Notes: generated from the letters alone by a model not told the origin. DNA of 64,000 nucleotides from Zantedeschia hybrid cultivar (GCA_030544215.1 JARZZO010000011.1:16168001-16232000); one strand, 5' to 3'; counted from the stretch's first letter, positions 35,029 to 47,421 are shown. A program made the numbers and translations.

Positions 35029-35855
35029 ATGAGGATTATTGGTTGGAATTGTCGAGGTATTGAAGGGTACAGTTCCATACTTAAAGCAATTGACCCATTC
35101 GGTGTAGCCTGATCTTACATTCTTGTCTGAGACCAAAGCTGATAGTCATTATAGTCATAATTTCTTGACTTGTGCTAATATCTCCAGCTATTATGTTGTT
35201 GAATCTATTGGCAGAGCAGGGGCTTGTGGATATGGTGGGATCCGTCTGTTGATCTCAAGGTCATCCATGCCGATACAAATTATATTATTGCTCATGTTGA
35301 GGAGCCTAATGGTAATAGCTGGAATCTTTGTTGCGTCTATGCTCCCTCTAAACCTTTTGAGAGGAAAATCTTTTGGCAACACATTTTGCACAATATCATG
35401 ACCCTGAATGGTCCTGTATGTTTGATTGGAGACTTTAAACTCTGTTACTCACCGACAATAAAAGAGAGGTGGGGCTCCCATTACCTCTCATTATGTCAAG
35501 CACTTCTTAAATTTTATCAGTGATGCAACTCTTATTGATATTGGGCATGAGGGTCCAGATTTTACATGGTCAAATAATCGAAGAGCTCAATTTCATATCA
35601 AGGAAAGAGTTGATGGAGTCCTTGTGAATTCCCAGTGGTGTCTTAAATTTCCCTTTGCCAGGATCCTTCATTTGCCTGGGATCGCAAGTGATCATAGGCC
35701 TATGTTACTAATTACTGAAAAGCTGATCAGAAAGGGTAGGCGCCTCCTTAAATTTGAAGCTGCTTGGGCGTCTGGACCCAACCTTGAAAAGGTCATTAAG
35801 TCAGCTTGGTCTTGCTCCCCTGAGCTTAAATCAAATCATCAAGCAAAGATTATGG
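35029..35855 (+). pseudogene. LINE ORF2 5' fragment (AP endonuclease domain), frameshifted
   Basis: Starts with MRIIGWNCRGIEG, the typical beginning of plant L1 ORF2. After a frameshift near 35108 it continues PDLTFLSETKA, then WNLCCVYAPS, CLIGDFKL (GDFN expected), DFTWSNNR and ASDHRPMLL (the catalytic SDH motif). At least three frame changes (about 35108, 35215 and 35510) make it dead. It lacks the RT and ends just before the mitochondrial HSP70 3'UTR. The preceding 34790-35028 may be the end of its ORF1 region, which is unproven. Confidence 0.82.
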
Positions 35856-36157
35856 CTCTGCGTGTAGTTTGTTTCATTGCAAGGGATTCACACGTACAGT
35901 ACGTAAAGAAACTGTAATAATTTCCCTTCTCGTCAGAAAAATAGAGAAACAATTTCCACCTAAAAGTGGACAAGTATTCAGGTTCAGGTTCCCCGCTCCT
36001 AAACTCTAAATAGAAACAAAAAAAGGAAAGAAAAACGCCGGGTTATAGCCAGACATCAGAGAGAACCATCATCTTCTTTATTAATTCTGCCCTTAATCCG
36101 CCAGAACACCGTTAATTCTCCTGACGTAGGATCAATGGATCTCTCTATCAAAGATCT

Positions 36158-36331
36158 CTACATCTTGGCTTCCTTGTATTCAGCTTCAGGGGTCTGATCC
36201 CCTCCAGATCCTGACCCCGAGCTGCTGCTTCCTCCACCCTGGTTCATATGCTGCCCAATTTTGGACACTGCCTTGTTTGCAGCTTCCATCTCTTCTTTGA
36301 TGGTGTCCACACTGTCCCCAGCCATCGCCGT
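36158..36331 (-). other. Former C-terminal coding region of mtHSP70 downstream of the premature stop
   Basis: 58 codons including the stop remain open and in frame after the TGA. They encode a conserved lid segment (AANKAVSKIGQHM), a Gly/Ser-rich linker and the ending DQTPEAEYKEAKM followed by TAG. No frameshift or further stop is present, so the lesion is a single base change and the tail has not visibly decayed. Confidence 0.88.
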
Positions 36332-39300
36332 TCACAAGTCAGCAATTGCAGACTCAACCTCGCCGGCCAATTCAGCTGGAATCTTACTCCTGTACTCATT
36401 CAGACTTTTCTCGATGCTGTAGATGGTAGTGTCTGCGTTGTTCTTGATGTCGATCAGTGCCTTCCTCTCCTGATCTTGCTGCGCATGGAGTTCCGCTTCT
36501 TTTACCATCTTCTCAATCTCGGACTCGGACAGTCCCCCAGAAGATTTTATGGTAATCTCCTGCTCTTTGCCTGTGGCCTTGTCCTTGGCAGATACCTTCA
36601 CGATCCCATTAGCATCGATATCAAACGTCACCTCAATCTGGGGCATGCCTCTTGGCGCAGGAGGGATTCCAGAGAGCTGGAACTCCCCAAGAAGCTTGTT
36701 GTCGGAGGCCATCTCACGCTCACCCTGCAAGACCTTCACACCGACCTGGGTCTGATTGTCAGCAGCTGTGGAGAAGACCTGGCTCTTCTTGGTTGGGATC
36801 GTGGTGTTCCTGTTGATTAGCCTGGTGAAGATCCCTCCCAGCGTCTCAATTCCAAGAGAGAGTGGTGTGACGTCGAGCAGCAAGAGCTCCTTCACTTCAC
36901 CCCTGAGAATGCCGCCTTGTATGGCAGCCCCCATTGCAACTGCCTCATCCGGGTTCACACCCTTGCTTGGGGACTTCCCAAATATGTTATTAACAATCTC
37001 TTGGACCTTGGGAACTCTTGTCATTCCACCAACCAGAAGTACCTCATCAACTTCTTTTGTGGAAATCGCAGCATCTTTTAGACAGTTTATGCAAGGCTTC
37101 CGTGTCCTTTCAATCAAATGGTTAACCAAGGACTCGAACTTTGAGCGGGTCAGAGTGATGTTGAAGTGCTTAGCGCCACCAGCATCGGCAGTGATGAAAG
37201 GAAGGTTGATCTCTGTTTGGGTGGTAGACGAGAGCTCCACTTTTGCCTTCTCTGCTGCCTCTCTTAGCCTCTGCACAGCCAGCTTGTCTTTGGTCAGATC
37301 AATACCATCTGTCCTCTTGAACTCGCTCACCAAGTAATCAAGCAGGGCGCTGTCAAAGTCCTCGCCACCAAGGAAGGTGTCTCCGTTGGTCGCTTTGACC
37401 TAATAAAACAGATAAAAGTGTATCAGGCAACTGAAGAGCTATGCTACCAAAATTCATGCAGATTTGCCTATCAAAGCACAAACCTCGAAAACACCATTAG
37501 AGATCTCAAGGATTGAGACATCAAATGTGCCACCACCCAAGTCAAAAACAGCAATCAAGCCCTCTTTGTTGTTCATGCCATATGATAGAGCAGCTGCAGT
37601 GGGCTCATTGATGATTCTGAGGACCTCAAGTCCAGCAATTCTCCCAGCATCTTTTGTAGCCTGCCTTTGAGCATCATTGAAGTAAGCAGGCACAGTAATG
37701 ACTGCTTTGGAAACAGATTTTCCGAGGTATGCTTCTGCTGTTTCCTTCATCTTCTGAAGAACAAATGCACCAACTTGACTTGGGGAATACTGCTTCCCAT
37801 TCATCTCGACCCAGGCATCCCCATTAGGAGCCTGGACAATTTTGTAAGGTACCATCTTCAGTTCTTTCTGGGTCTGAGGGTCATCAAATCTCCTCCCAAT
37901 GAGGCGCTTGGTGCCAAACAAAGTGTTTGTAGGGTTGGTCACAGCTTGACGTTTTGCAGGGGTACCCACAAGAAGGTCATTTTTCTGATTGAATGCCACA
38001 ACAGATGGTGTTGTCCTGGCGCCTTCAGCATTCTCTATCACCTTGGGAGTCTGGATCAATTAATGTAATTTGCTCAGTGCAGGAAAAATAAATGAATAAA
38101 GAAGGAACAAGACTTCTCACTAAGTTATAGTTTAGTTGTCTAACAGGCAGATGGTTACAATCATCATGCAGTAGTCTTCTTGCATAGTAGCTGAATTAAC
38201 ATGTGACTCAAAGAACAAAAGATACAAACCTTGCCCTCCATGACTGATACACATGAGTTTGTTGTACCCAAATCGATTCCAATAACATCGCCACCATCTG
38301 GTTTGGCGCTGTTGAGAAAGGGCCATAACAGTAATCAGTAAACTATATCCAAACAAGCAAAATGCAGGCAAAGTGATGGGTAGTTGTGCGAAAAATCCAC
38401 CTGAATGCTCTTCTTGCAGCTTCCCATCTGCGAGGCAACATGAAGCCACCATATGGCTGCGATTTCAGATGATTAGAAGCCTGTTCAAAGACACCGGTGA
38501 AATGGGTAAATCCTATGGCTCAAGTTTATGTAACATTAAAGCAAAATTTCTAGGTTGTGCCTTCTAGACGGAACAGAGATCTCCACCAAAGTCGACATTA
38601 TTCAAAAACCAGTGTCACAACAGAACAGTGCAGTGCCGCAAGGAAAACTTCACAAAACATCAATCAGGTAATTCGATCTTCTTTTTCCCACAAGGCAATC
38701 GCCAGATGCGGAAATCAACAGTAATCGGCTCTTTGTTGAAAACTTTTAAGGACCGTTTGGATGGAAGTAAAACACAGAAATCTTCGCACTTCAAAATAAT
38801 TGGCTTCAAAAGCAGTGGAAAAAAAATCCCTGGTTTCAGTTTAAACCAAAACGAGCAATTCCTTTCTGTAAAAATGGCGGATCCTGACTCTACATCAACC
38901 CAAATAAAACGACTCTAGGATATCAGCGTTTTACATCAACCAAATAAAAAAGGAGTTGAAGATTTCAGTGTTTTACGTCAATCCAAAAGACCCTTTGGTA
39001 GAAAAAATAAATAAATAAAATTTCCAATTCAGAAGCCGAGATCAGATTGCGGGCAAGGCTTTTCTGTGATGATGACATGATGCTGATCACCCCCCCCCCC
39101 CCCCCCCCCCCCAAAAGGCCACTAACAAGGATCCTACGTGCCCTTTCTCCTCAAATACGCTACCTCCTAATTCCTGAGCAGGAAACAAAGCACCAAAACA
39201 GCGCCTAGCCAGCTACCTTAGGTGATCAAAATCCCGATCCAAACAAGAAAACCACAGCTCAGAGGGGAATATCAAACGCAAGGATAGAAGATACAAACAT

Positions 39301-39540
39301 CACGCGACCAGATGTCAAGTGTCTCTTCTACCAAGCATCTATGATCTCAGCCGAATCCAAAATGGGAAGAACGACTAGAACACGATTGAAAAAAGAGCAA
39401 GAGAACCTAGAAAAATCCGAGCATAAGAAGCATAATGGGAAAAAGTGCGAGCTGCAAACCAGAGCAAAAGTGGACGAGATGCCGGAGGCCACGGCCCTGG
39501 ACCGCGCCAGCCGGGAGACCAGCATGGTGGCGATCGCCAT
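36332..39540 (-). CDS. mtHSC70: Mitochondrial HSP70 (DnaK-type chaperone), with an in-frame premature TGA
   Basis: Matrix ATP-driven chaperone that pulls imported precursors and folds proteins. Five exons inferred with GT-AG borders and consistent phase: 39460-39540, 38401-38480, 38230-38308, 37484-38050 and 36332-37399 (down to the TGA). Residues 1 to about 53 are an Arg/Ser/Ala-rich presequence (MLVSRLARSRAVAS). Actin-like ATPase motifs IGIDLGTTNS, AVFDLGGGTFDVSIL and LLVGGMTRVPKVQ are intact, as is the substrate-binding core (GIPPAPRGMPQIEVTFDIDANGI). The frame stops at 624 residues at a TGA (36332-36334) exactly where homologues have Arg in DLR-TAM. Homology continues in the same frame to a TAG at 36158-36160, so the full protein would be about 682. 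A CGA-to-TGA change is the simplest cause. The loss covers the C-terminal helical lid and the PEAEY tail. It could be a real allele, a decaying copy or a sequencing error. A heat-shock element lies upstream. Confidence 0.93.
39090..39112 (-). repeat. Homopolymer C23 (G23 on the mtHSP70 sense strand)
   Basis: Uninterrupted run of 23 C on the plus strand inside intron 1 of mtHSP70 (38481-39459). In the transcript it would be G23, able to form a G-quadruplex. Its length may be unreliable because such runs are error-prone in sequencing. Confidence 0.9.
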
Positions 39541-39653
39541 GTGAGAGGGGGCGGAGCTGGAAGAACCCCAGAAGGCTTCTGCTCTGTGGAGGCGGCCAAA
39601 AATGGAGCCAAAAATCCTAACAAGGGACCAGGACCCCGCGAGGACAACGGGGT

Positions 39654-39730
39654 GGTTATAACCAGGTGGAAGTGGGGTGCTTGCGGAAGGGGCAACTGGG
39701 GGGTTTAGACTATTCAAGAAGCTTCTAGAC
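39654..39730 (-). promoter_or_regulatory. mtHSP70 promoter: heat-shock element and TATA-like site
   Basis: AGAAGCTTCTAGAC at 39717-39730 fits the alternating nGAAnnTTCn heat-shock element (two perfect units and one imperfect). It lies about 180 bp upstream of the mtHSP70 ATG. GGTTATAACC at 39654-39663 sits between it and the start codon and can serve as a TATA-like site on the minus strand. Confidence 0.55.
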
Positions 39731-39744
39731 GCCCGCCTTCGAAA

Positions 39745-40080
39745 TGTTAAATTAGCGGCACCTTTTGTTTTGGTGATTACGGTGCATGATCTCAGCCGTT
39801 AATGGCGTGGTGCTTCTGTGGCTCTGGGCGTCTTGTCCAGGATCCAACGGCTGGAATGGGCCTTGTTGCGTGTGGTCTCTGATTGGCTAGTGGCTTCCAA
39901 ATTCGAGATTGCTATTGGTTGAATGCCGTGGCGGTACGAGTCCCGTGCGTAGCGGGGATCAGAATACGGGATCAGAATACGGCCGGATCCGGCTACGGAC
40001 CATTTGGTCGCAAGCCCGCCCGAGTCGTGAGCGTGACTCGTGAGGCAACTGCCTTCTTATTATGGAATGTAAGTACGGTG
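39745..40080. other. GC-richer upstream flank of mtHSP70
   Basis: Moderately GC-rich sequence with a short direct repeat (GGGATCAGAATACGG twice near 39955-39983). No gene recognised; possibly distal promoter. Confidence 0.4.
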
Positions 40081-40599
40081 TTTACGTGAAATTATTTAAA
40101 ATATATAATAAATTTAATTTTAAGATAAAAATATTATATTAATTTAAAATAATATTATCTTAATAAAAAATAATTTTAAAAAATAATTTTGCATGAAGAA
40201 TATTAAACTTTTAATTTTAAAAGTTCTAATTTGAACGTATTTTGACTTATATGTTAAACTATATTAGTGCTAAATATGTGAGTTTAATAGAGAGATCTTA
40301 AAAGATCTAAAATAATGTTGAAAAGAAAAAAGAAAAACAATAATATGCAGTAAATAGGTAAGTATCAACATAATTTTATATGAGGACTGCGACGAAATCA
40401 TAACAACGTGCAAATTAGGTAAAATATTATTCGAGCATAATAGATGATCATGCTACTTCTACGTAATAAAAAAATTTAGCAACACCATTATTCAAGAACA
40501 AATCATTCATAAAAAGTACTATGGATGAAGGTTGTAAAGATATCAGAAGATATACTTCTAACTTTATAGTTTCGAGTTGTCTTATTTATTAGATGATTT

Positions 40600-42000
40600 A
40601 CCGTATATATTAATATACTTAAAAATATTAACAAATTATATGTTATAACTGAAAATATTACAATTGAAAAATATTATATGTGACTATAAATATTAAATAT
40701 TATATGATATGATAATTATTAACATATAAAAATTAACATAATAAATAATAAATACAAATAATATATGATAAAAAAGTATATAACATATGAGTTAAATAAA
40801 TTTATAACATAAGTTAAATAAAATAGAGTAAGAGAAATATTTAAGAAGAATATTATTTTATATTTTATATTAATATAAACAAAATTTTAATTTATTTTAT
40901 AATATTTTATTATAATATAAATAATTTATAATATAAATAATTTAAAAATAATATTTTTATTATCAATGAAGTTTTTCAATTTTAAGGGGACTATGGCCCT
41001 CGGCTCTCTTGAGTCCATCGATGAGAGAGAGAGAGAGAGTTATGACAATTAGTGAGTTATTTTGAAATTGGTGAGAAGAGAGAGCTATGACTATTAATGA
41101 GTTGTTTTGATATTTGTGGAAAGAGAGAGTTTTGACTATTAATGGGTTATTTTGAAATGGGTGAGAGTGAATGTTATTTTTATTAATGATTTTTTTTGAA
41201 ATGAGTGAGGTGAGAGGGAAGAAATAATCATATAATTATGGGCGTTAATGACTTCTCTTAAGAATTATTTAATAATTTTTTGTTGAAAAAAATATGAGAG
41301 TGTCACATCAATTGAGTTAAAAATTTTATTTTATTAGTATATGTATAGATACTTAAAAATATTAATATGTTATATATTATAACTATAAATGTTATAACTA
41401 AAAAATATTATATGTGCCTATAAATATTAAATATTATATAATATGACAATTATTAACATATAAAAATTAACATGATAAATAATCAATAGAAATAGTATAC
41501 GACAAAAAAGTACATAACATTTGAGTTAAATAAATTTAGAAGATAAGTTTAATAAAATAGACTAAGAAAAATATTTAAGAATTAATATTATTTTTATTTA
41601 GTATTAATATAATTTTAAATTTTAAATTTATTTTATAATATTTTATTACATTATAAATAAATTATAATAAAATGATTTAAAATAATAATTTTATTTCCAA
41701 AAAAATTCCTTAATTTTGAGGAGGTCATGGCCCGCACCCTTGAGTCTGTCTATGAGAGAGAAAGTCAGTCTTAAGAGAGAGAGAGAATTATGACCATTAA
41801 TGAGATATTTTAAAATAAGTGGAGTGAGAGTTATGGTCATTAATGAGTTGTTTTGAAATGAGTGGGGTGAGAAAGAAAAAGAATAATCATAATGATTATG
41901 AGTATTAATGATTTTTTTAAGAATTATTTAATATTTTTTTAGAGAGAAAATATCTCAAACTGTCACATCAGTAGGATTAAAAACTTTACTTTATTATTAT
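40600..42000. repeat. Diverged direct duplication of an extremely AT-rich ~735-bp unit
   Basis: Matching blocks: TATTAAATATTATATGATATG near 40690 and its counterpart near 41425; GTTAAATAAATTTA near 40793 and 41525; and CTTGAGTC...CTATGAGAGAG with a GAGA run near 41005-41038 and 41738-41790, each about 735 bp apart. Both end in a region with repeated TTAATGAGTTGTTTTGAAAT-type sentences. Divergence is substantial. No coding potential. Confidence 0.75.
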
Positions 42001-44313
42001 AGTATAGATGCCCCCACCGCCCAATGATATCATTAGATAGATCATCATTTTGATTGTTAAATATAAAATGTTTAGTTTTGGGAGGAGTATAATTGTTTCT
42101 TCTCTAATCGCATGATCACATCTGTCACACAGACTCAAGAATTACTTATTTCTTGAAGAATAAGGAAAGAATAAGATTCCTTATTTAGCTAACAAGACTA
42201 ATTCCACTTGATACGTGAAATTAGTTATATTCGTCAGAATTATTTATTTTTTGAATAAACAGAGTAAACAATTACTTAAGACTCAATAGTTACTTATCAT
42301 GCATATTCCGCCAGTAGGCTTTACACCACTGCCAAAGTGAAACACCTCTTATTATGGTGTAAGCAATCCGATATAGATAATTATGGATAATTCATTTTAC
42401 TATCAAACTGGAAAATATTTTTAATTTGATTGAGATAAGGTAAAATGTGATGGTTTATTGTGTTGTTTCTTCTTTGCTTGATTGCATTAATTTCTTAACT
42501 CGAATGAGATTAGTTTATTTTGGTATAAGAGATAACAAGCAATTTATGCTTCTAATTCAAATAAAAATTCAAATTGCTTTTTTTTCTAGCTAGAGTAAGC
42601 ATTAATGGTGCCTCCTTTTTCATATTTTATTTACCTTATTTAATAGAATAACTTATTTCGGATAGAGGTAGAATGACGTTACTAAACTAAAATCGATTTT
42701 TTAAATATAGGCTTCTACAATCTTTTGATTTTACAAAATAGTCCCTCCAATTTGAGTATTTTTTAAAAAGCCCCTATAATCTCCCGATTTTAGAAAACAT
42801 GTATGTAGTTTAAAACCGTTTGAACTCAGGGATATTTTAAGAAATATTTTTTCCACTAGTACCGTTAAAGACTCCTAGACCAAAATATCCTTCTCCTTTC
42901 TTTTAAGATGAACAAGTCCTAATGCCATCGTCCACCCAGCCATCCGCCCAACCCCTTCCTCTGTCGTCCCCACCCCAGCTCCTTCCTTCGCCTAATTCTA
43001 CATAGGATTACTTCTTCGGATGATCAGGTGGATCTGGATTTCTCGCCTAATTAAGTGGAACTATCGACTAGTTCATAATTATCTCTAACTCTGGAGGATC
43101 TCTCAAGTTTTGCCCCTGGTCACTTGTAAATATATGTATCGGTTCAAAAATTTGAATATATGCGATAACCCGCACCTAAACAAAATGGATATAACCATAA
43201 GGTCCCTCTCACCCAATTTGTAGTCCTAGTGGCAGCCACCGGCTACTTTGTTTTAACAAATCATTATGGTAGGGGTGTCAATTGAGTTGGGCTAGGCTAC
43301 AATGAAAGACTGGGCTAGTCTATTGTGTTTTTATGTGAACAAGAGGTCCACAATATGGTGCAACCACAATAATTGCACCTCAATTGGGTCGAATAATTGC
43401 CCTGCATTGGGGATGCTTAGTGTGCATACATATGTGTGGTATAACCCTAAACCTTTCCTTTGTCTATTGTCTATATTTGTCCGGTTATGCCTCTTCGTTT
43501 TGGTTTTCTCGGATGTAGATCTTGCTGTCTCGGTAGCTTAACTAAGGTTTTTCCTTTTTTTTTTTTTTTTTTCTGCTGAATAAAACAATGGAATCTTATG
43601 AACCCTTTTCTCTCTTCACAGGTAAGAGAAATGTGAAACCTGGTTGTTCACAGGGTGTCTTGAAAGCTGCTCTCAGTGCCATGGCTTCTATGGCAGATGT
43701 GTTATGTGTATTGTAATGTCATTGAGGACACTGAATAGATTGTTTCCAAATACTTAGAGACCGACACCTTCTGGAACCAGATCTCTTTGTGGCTCTGGTA
43801 GAAGAAGAAACCTGATGATTTCAATCAATTATGGATCTTCTTACTCCCTCTTAACAAGAAAGAAGCCCAATCAACTCATTGCTCTCTGGAGCAGGCCTTA
43901 GAATCCAAGATAAGTTCATGACCGTAGCAGGGGACTTAAAACTATGCATTGACTGTATAAAAGGAACCATTGATGTACCTTGGAAGCTTTAAGACTGGGT
44001 AGCAAGTATCAAACCGTTGGAGAACTCCATTCCTCAACTGCATTTCCAGCAAGAAGTCTGTGAGACCAATTGGGCTGGCGAACTTGGCCATCAAGGCCCA
44101 CAGAACAGGCAAGACTTGACACTGGACAGGGGACTTCCGTTTGGGTCTAGTAAACATCTGTGTTAAAATAGTCCTACATCGAAAAGAAGATAAAATCAAA
44201 AAGGATTTAATAGATGGTACCTACTCCACTCATTGTTGTAAGATTTTGAGTTAGATGGCTCAATAACTTCAACAATCTGTATTTAGGACATTGGGCCTCG
44301 GCTGTACCTGTAG
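42001..44313. other. Intergenic sequence between the AT-rich duplication and the 259-bp array
   Basis: No supported gene. 42700-42900 resembles a common dispersed repeat (ATAGTCCCTCCAATTTGAG...AAAGCCCCTATAATCTCCC). A T20 run lies near 43552. The minus-strand 85-codon frame at 43942-44199 and the plus-strand 79-codon frame at 43302-43541 have plausible composition but I cannot identify them. Confidence 0.45.
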
Positions 44314-47300
44314 TGCTAACCTGCCAATGTTAGCCTTTTGTAACCAAAAAGAGTATTTTAATGTCCTCTCCCTCCTTAAATAGCCAAGCCAGATATAAGT
44401 CTGAGTTATTTCTGCAGTCTGCCATCAGTTTTCATAATTATTTTTATGGGCATGCCATTTTAGTCCTTTTGTTGAGAGGGGGACAACATCATTGTTGGCA
44501 TCGCCAAGTCCCTAACCATTGCATTGCCTCACATTTGTCTATCATTGTGCGTTTAAACTCTTTCTCTGGTGGTGCTAACCTGCCAATGTTAGCCTTTTGT
44601 AACCAAAAAGAGTATTTTAATGTCCTCTCCCTCCTTAAATAGCCAAGCCAGATATAAGTCTGAGTTATTTCTGCAGTCTGCCATCAGTTTTCATAATTAT
44701 TTTTATGGGCATGCCATTTTAGTCCTTTTGTTGAGAGGGGGACAACATCATTGTTGGCATCGCCAAGTCCCTAACCATTGCATTGCCTCACATTTGTCTA
44801 TCATTGTGCGTTTAAACTCTTTCTCTGGTGGTGCTAACCTGCCAATGTTAGCCTTTTGTAACCAAAAAGAGTATTTTAATGTCCTCTCCCTCCTTAAATA
44901 GCCAAGCCAGATATAAGTCTGAGTTATTTCTGCAGTCTGCCATCAGTTTTCATAATTATTTTTATGGGCATGCCATTTTAGTCCTTTTGTTGAGAGGGGG
45001 ACAACATCATTGTTGGCATCGCCAAGTCCCTAACCATTGCATTGCCTCACATTTGTCTATCATTGTGCGTTTAAACTCTTTCTCTGGTGGTGCTAACCTG
45101 CCAATGTTAGCCTTTTGTAACCAAAAAGAGTATTTTAATGTCCTCTCCCTCCTTAAATAGCCAAGCCAGATATAAGTCTGAGTTATTTCTGCAGTCTGCC
45201 ATCAGTTTTCATAATTATTTTTATGGGCATGCCATTTTAGTCCTTTTGTTGAGAGGGGGACAACATCATTGTTGGCATCGCCAAGTCCCTAACCATTGCA
45301 TTGCCTCACATTTGTCTATCATTGTGCGTTTAAACTCTTTCTCTGGTGGTGCTAACCTGCCAATGTTAGCCTTTTGTAACCAAAAAGAGTATTTTAATGT
45401 CCTCTCCCTCCTTAAATAGCCAAGCCAGATATAAGTCTGAGTTATTTCTGCAGTCTGCCATCAGTTTTCATAATTATTTTTATGGGCATGCCATTTTAGT
45501 CCTTTTGTTGAGAGGGGGACAACATCATTGTTGGCATCGCCAAGTCCCTAACCATTGCATTGCCTCACATTTGTCTATCATTGTGCGTTTAAACTCTTTC
45601 TCTGGTGGTGCTAACCTGCCAATGTTAGCCTTTTGTAACCAAAAAGAGTATTTTAATGTCCTCTCCCTCCTTAAATAGCCAAGCCAGATATAAGTCTGAG
45701 TTATTTCTGCAGTCTGCCATCAGTTTTCATAATTATTTTTATGGGCATGCCATTTTAGTCCTTTTGTTGAGAGGGGGACAACATCATTGTTGGCATCGCC
45801 AAGTCCCTAACCATTGCATTGCCTCACATTTGTCTATCATTGTGCGTTTAAACTCTTTCTCTGGTGGTGCTAACCTGCCAATGTTAGCCTTTTGTAACCA
45901 AAAAGAGTATTTTAATGTCCTCTCCCTCCTTAAATAGCCAAGCCAGATATAAGTCTGAGTTATTTCTGCAGTCTGCCATCAGTTTTCATAATTATTTTTA
46001 TGGGCATGCCATTTTAGTCCTTTTGTTGAGAGGGGGACAACATCATTGTTGGCATCGCCAAGTCCCTAACCATTGCATTGCCTCACATTTGTCTATCATT
46101 GTGCGTTTAAACTCTTTCTCTGGTGGTGCTAACCTGCCAATGTTAGCCTTTTGTAACCAAAAAGAGTATTTTAATGTCCTCTCCCTCCTTAAATAGCCAA
46201 GCCAGATATAAGTCTGAGTTATTTCTGCAGTCTGCCATCAGTTTTCATAATTATTTTTATGGGCATGCCATTTTAGTCCTTTTGTTGAGAGGGGGACAAC
46301 ATCATTGTTGGCATCGCCAAGTCCCTAACCATTGCATTGCCTCACATTTGTCTATCATTGTGCGTTTAAACTCTTTCTCTGGTGGTGCTAACCTGCCAAT
46401 GTTAGCCTTTTGTAACCAAAAAGAGTATTTTAATGTCCTCTCCCTCCTTAAATAGCCAAGCCAGATATAAGTCTGAGTTATTTCTGCAGTCTGCCATCAG
46501 TTTTCATAATTATTTTTATGGGCATGCCATTTTAGTCCTTTTGTTGAGAGGGGGACAACATCATTGTTGGCATCGCCAAGTCCCTAACCATTGCATTGCC
46601 TCACATTTGTCTATCATTGTGCGTTTAAACTCTTTCTCTGGTGGTGCTAACCTGCCAATGTTAGCCTTTTGTAACCAAAAAGAGTATTTTAATGTCCTCT
46701 CCCTCCTTAAATAGCCAAGCCAGATATAAGTCTGAGTTATTTCTGCAGTCTGCCATCAGTTTTCATAATTATTTTTATGGGCATGCCATTTTAGTCCTTT
46801 TGTTGAGAGGGGGACAACATCATTGTTGGCATCGCCAAGTCCCTAACCATTGCATTGCCTCACATTTGTCTATCATTGTGCGTTTAAACTCTTTCTCTGG
46901 TGGTGCTAACCTGCCAATGTTAGCCTTTTGTAACCAAAAAGAGTATTTTAATGTCCTCTCCCTCCTTAAATAGCCAAGCCAGATATAAGTCTGAGTTATT
47001 TCTGCAGTCTGCCATCAGTTTTCATAATTATTTTTATGGGCATGCCATTTTAGTCCTTTTGTTGAGAGGGGGACAACATCATTGTTGGCATCGCCAAGTC
47101 CCTAACCATTGCATTGCCTCACATTTGTCTATCATTGTGCGTTTAAACTCTTTCTCTGGTGGTGCTAACCTGCCAATGTTAGCCTTTTGTAACCAAAAAG
47201 AGTATTTTAATGTCCTCTCCCTCCTTAAATAGCCAAGCCAGATATAAGTCTGAGTTATTTCTGCAGTCTGCCATCAGTTTTCATAATTATTTTTATGGGC

Positions 47301-47421
47301 ATGCCATTTTAGTCCTTTTGTTGAGAGGGGGACAACATCATTGTTGGCATCGCCAAGTCCCTAACCATTGCATTGCCTCACATTTGTCTATCATTGTGCG
47401 TTTAAACTCTTTCTCTGGTGG
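44314..47421 (+). repeat. Tandem array: exactly 12 units of 259 bp, apparently identical
   Basis: Each unit begins TGCTAACCTGCCAATGTTAG and ends CTTTCTCTGGTGG. Unit starts are at 44314 + 259n for n = 0-11, and the array ends at 47421 as a whole number of units. I see no difference between units by eye, and the 93-codon frame that spans each unit has the same translation in the eleven complete cases (starting 44361, 44620 and so on to 46951; the twelfth runs out into flank). Because 259 is not a multiple of 3, the frames do not join, and successive frames overlap by 23 nt. The frame resembles no family I know. This is very recent or homogenised amplification, or an assembly artefact. Confidence 0.95.

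Noticed and set aside
36756..37337. 193-codon open frame on the plus strand (also 36248-36820 and 37667-38068)
   Set aside because: Antisense shadow of the conserved mtHSP70 exons; no independent motifs.
44314..47421. Regular repeat as a CRISPR-like array
   Set aside because: The repeats abut with no unique spacers, the unit is 259 bp, and the context is a plant nuclear genome.
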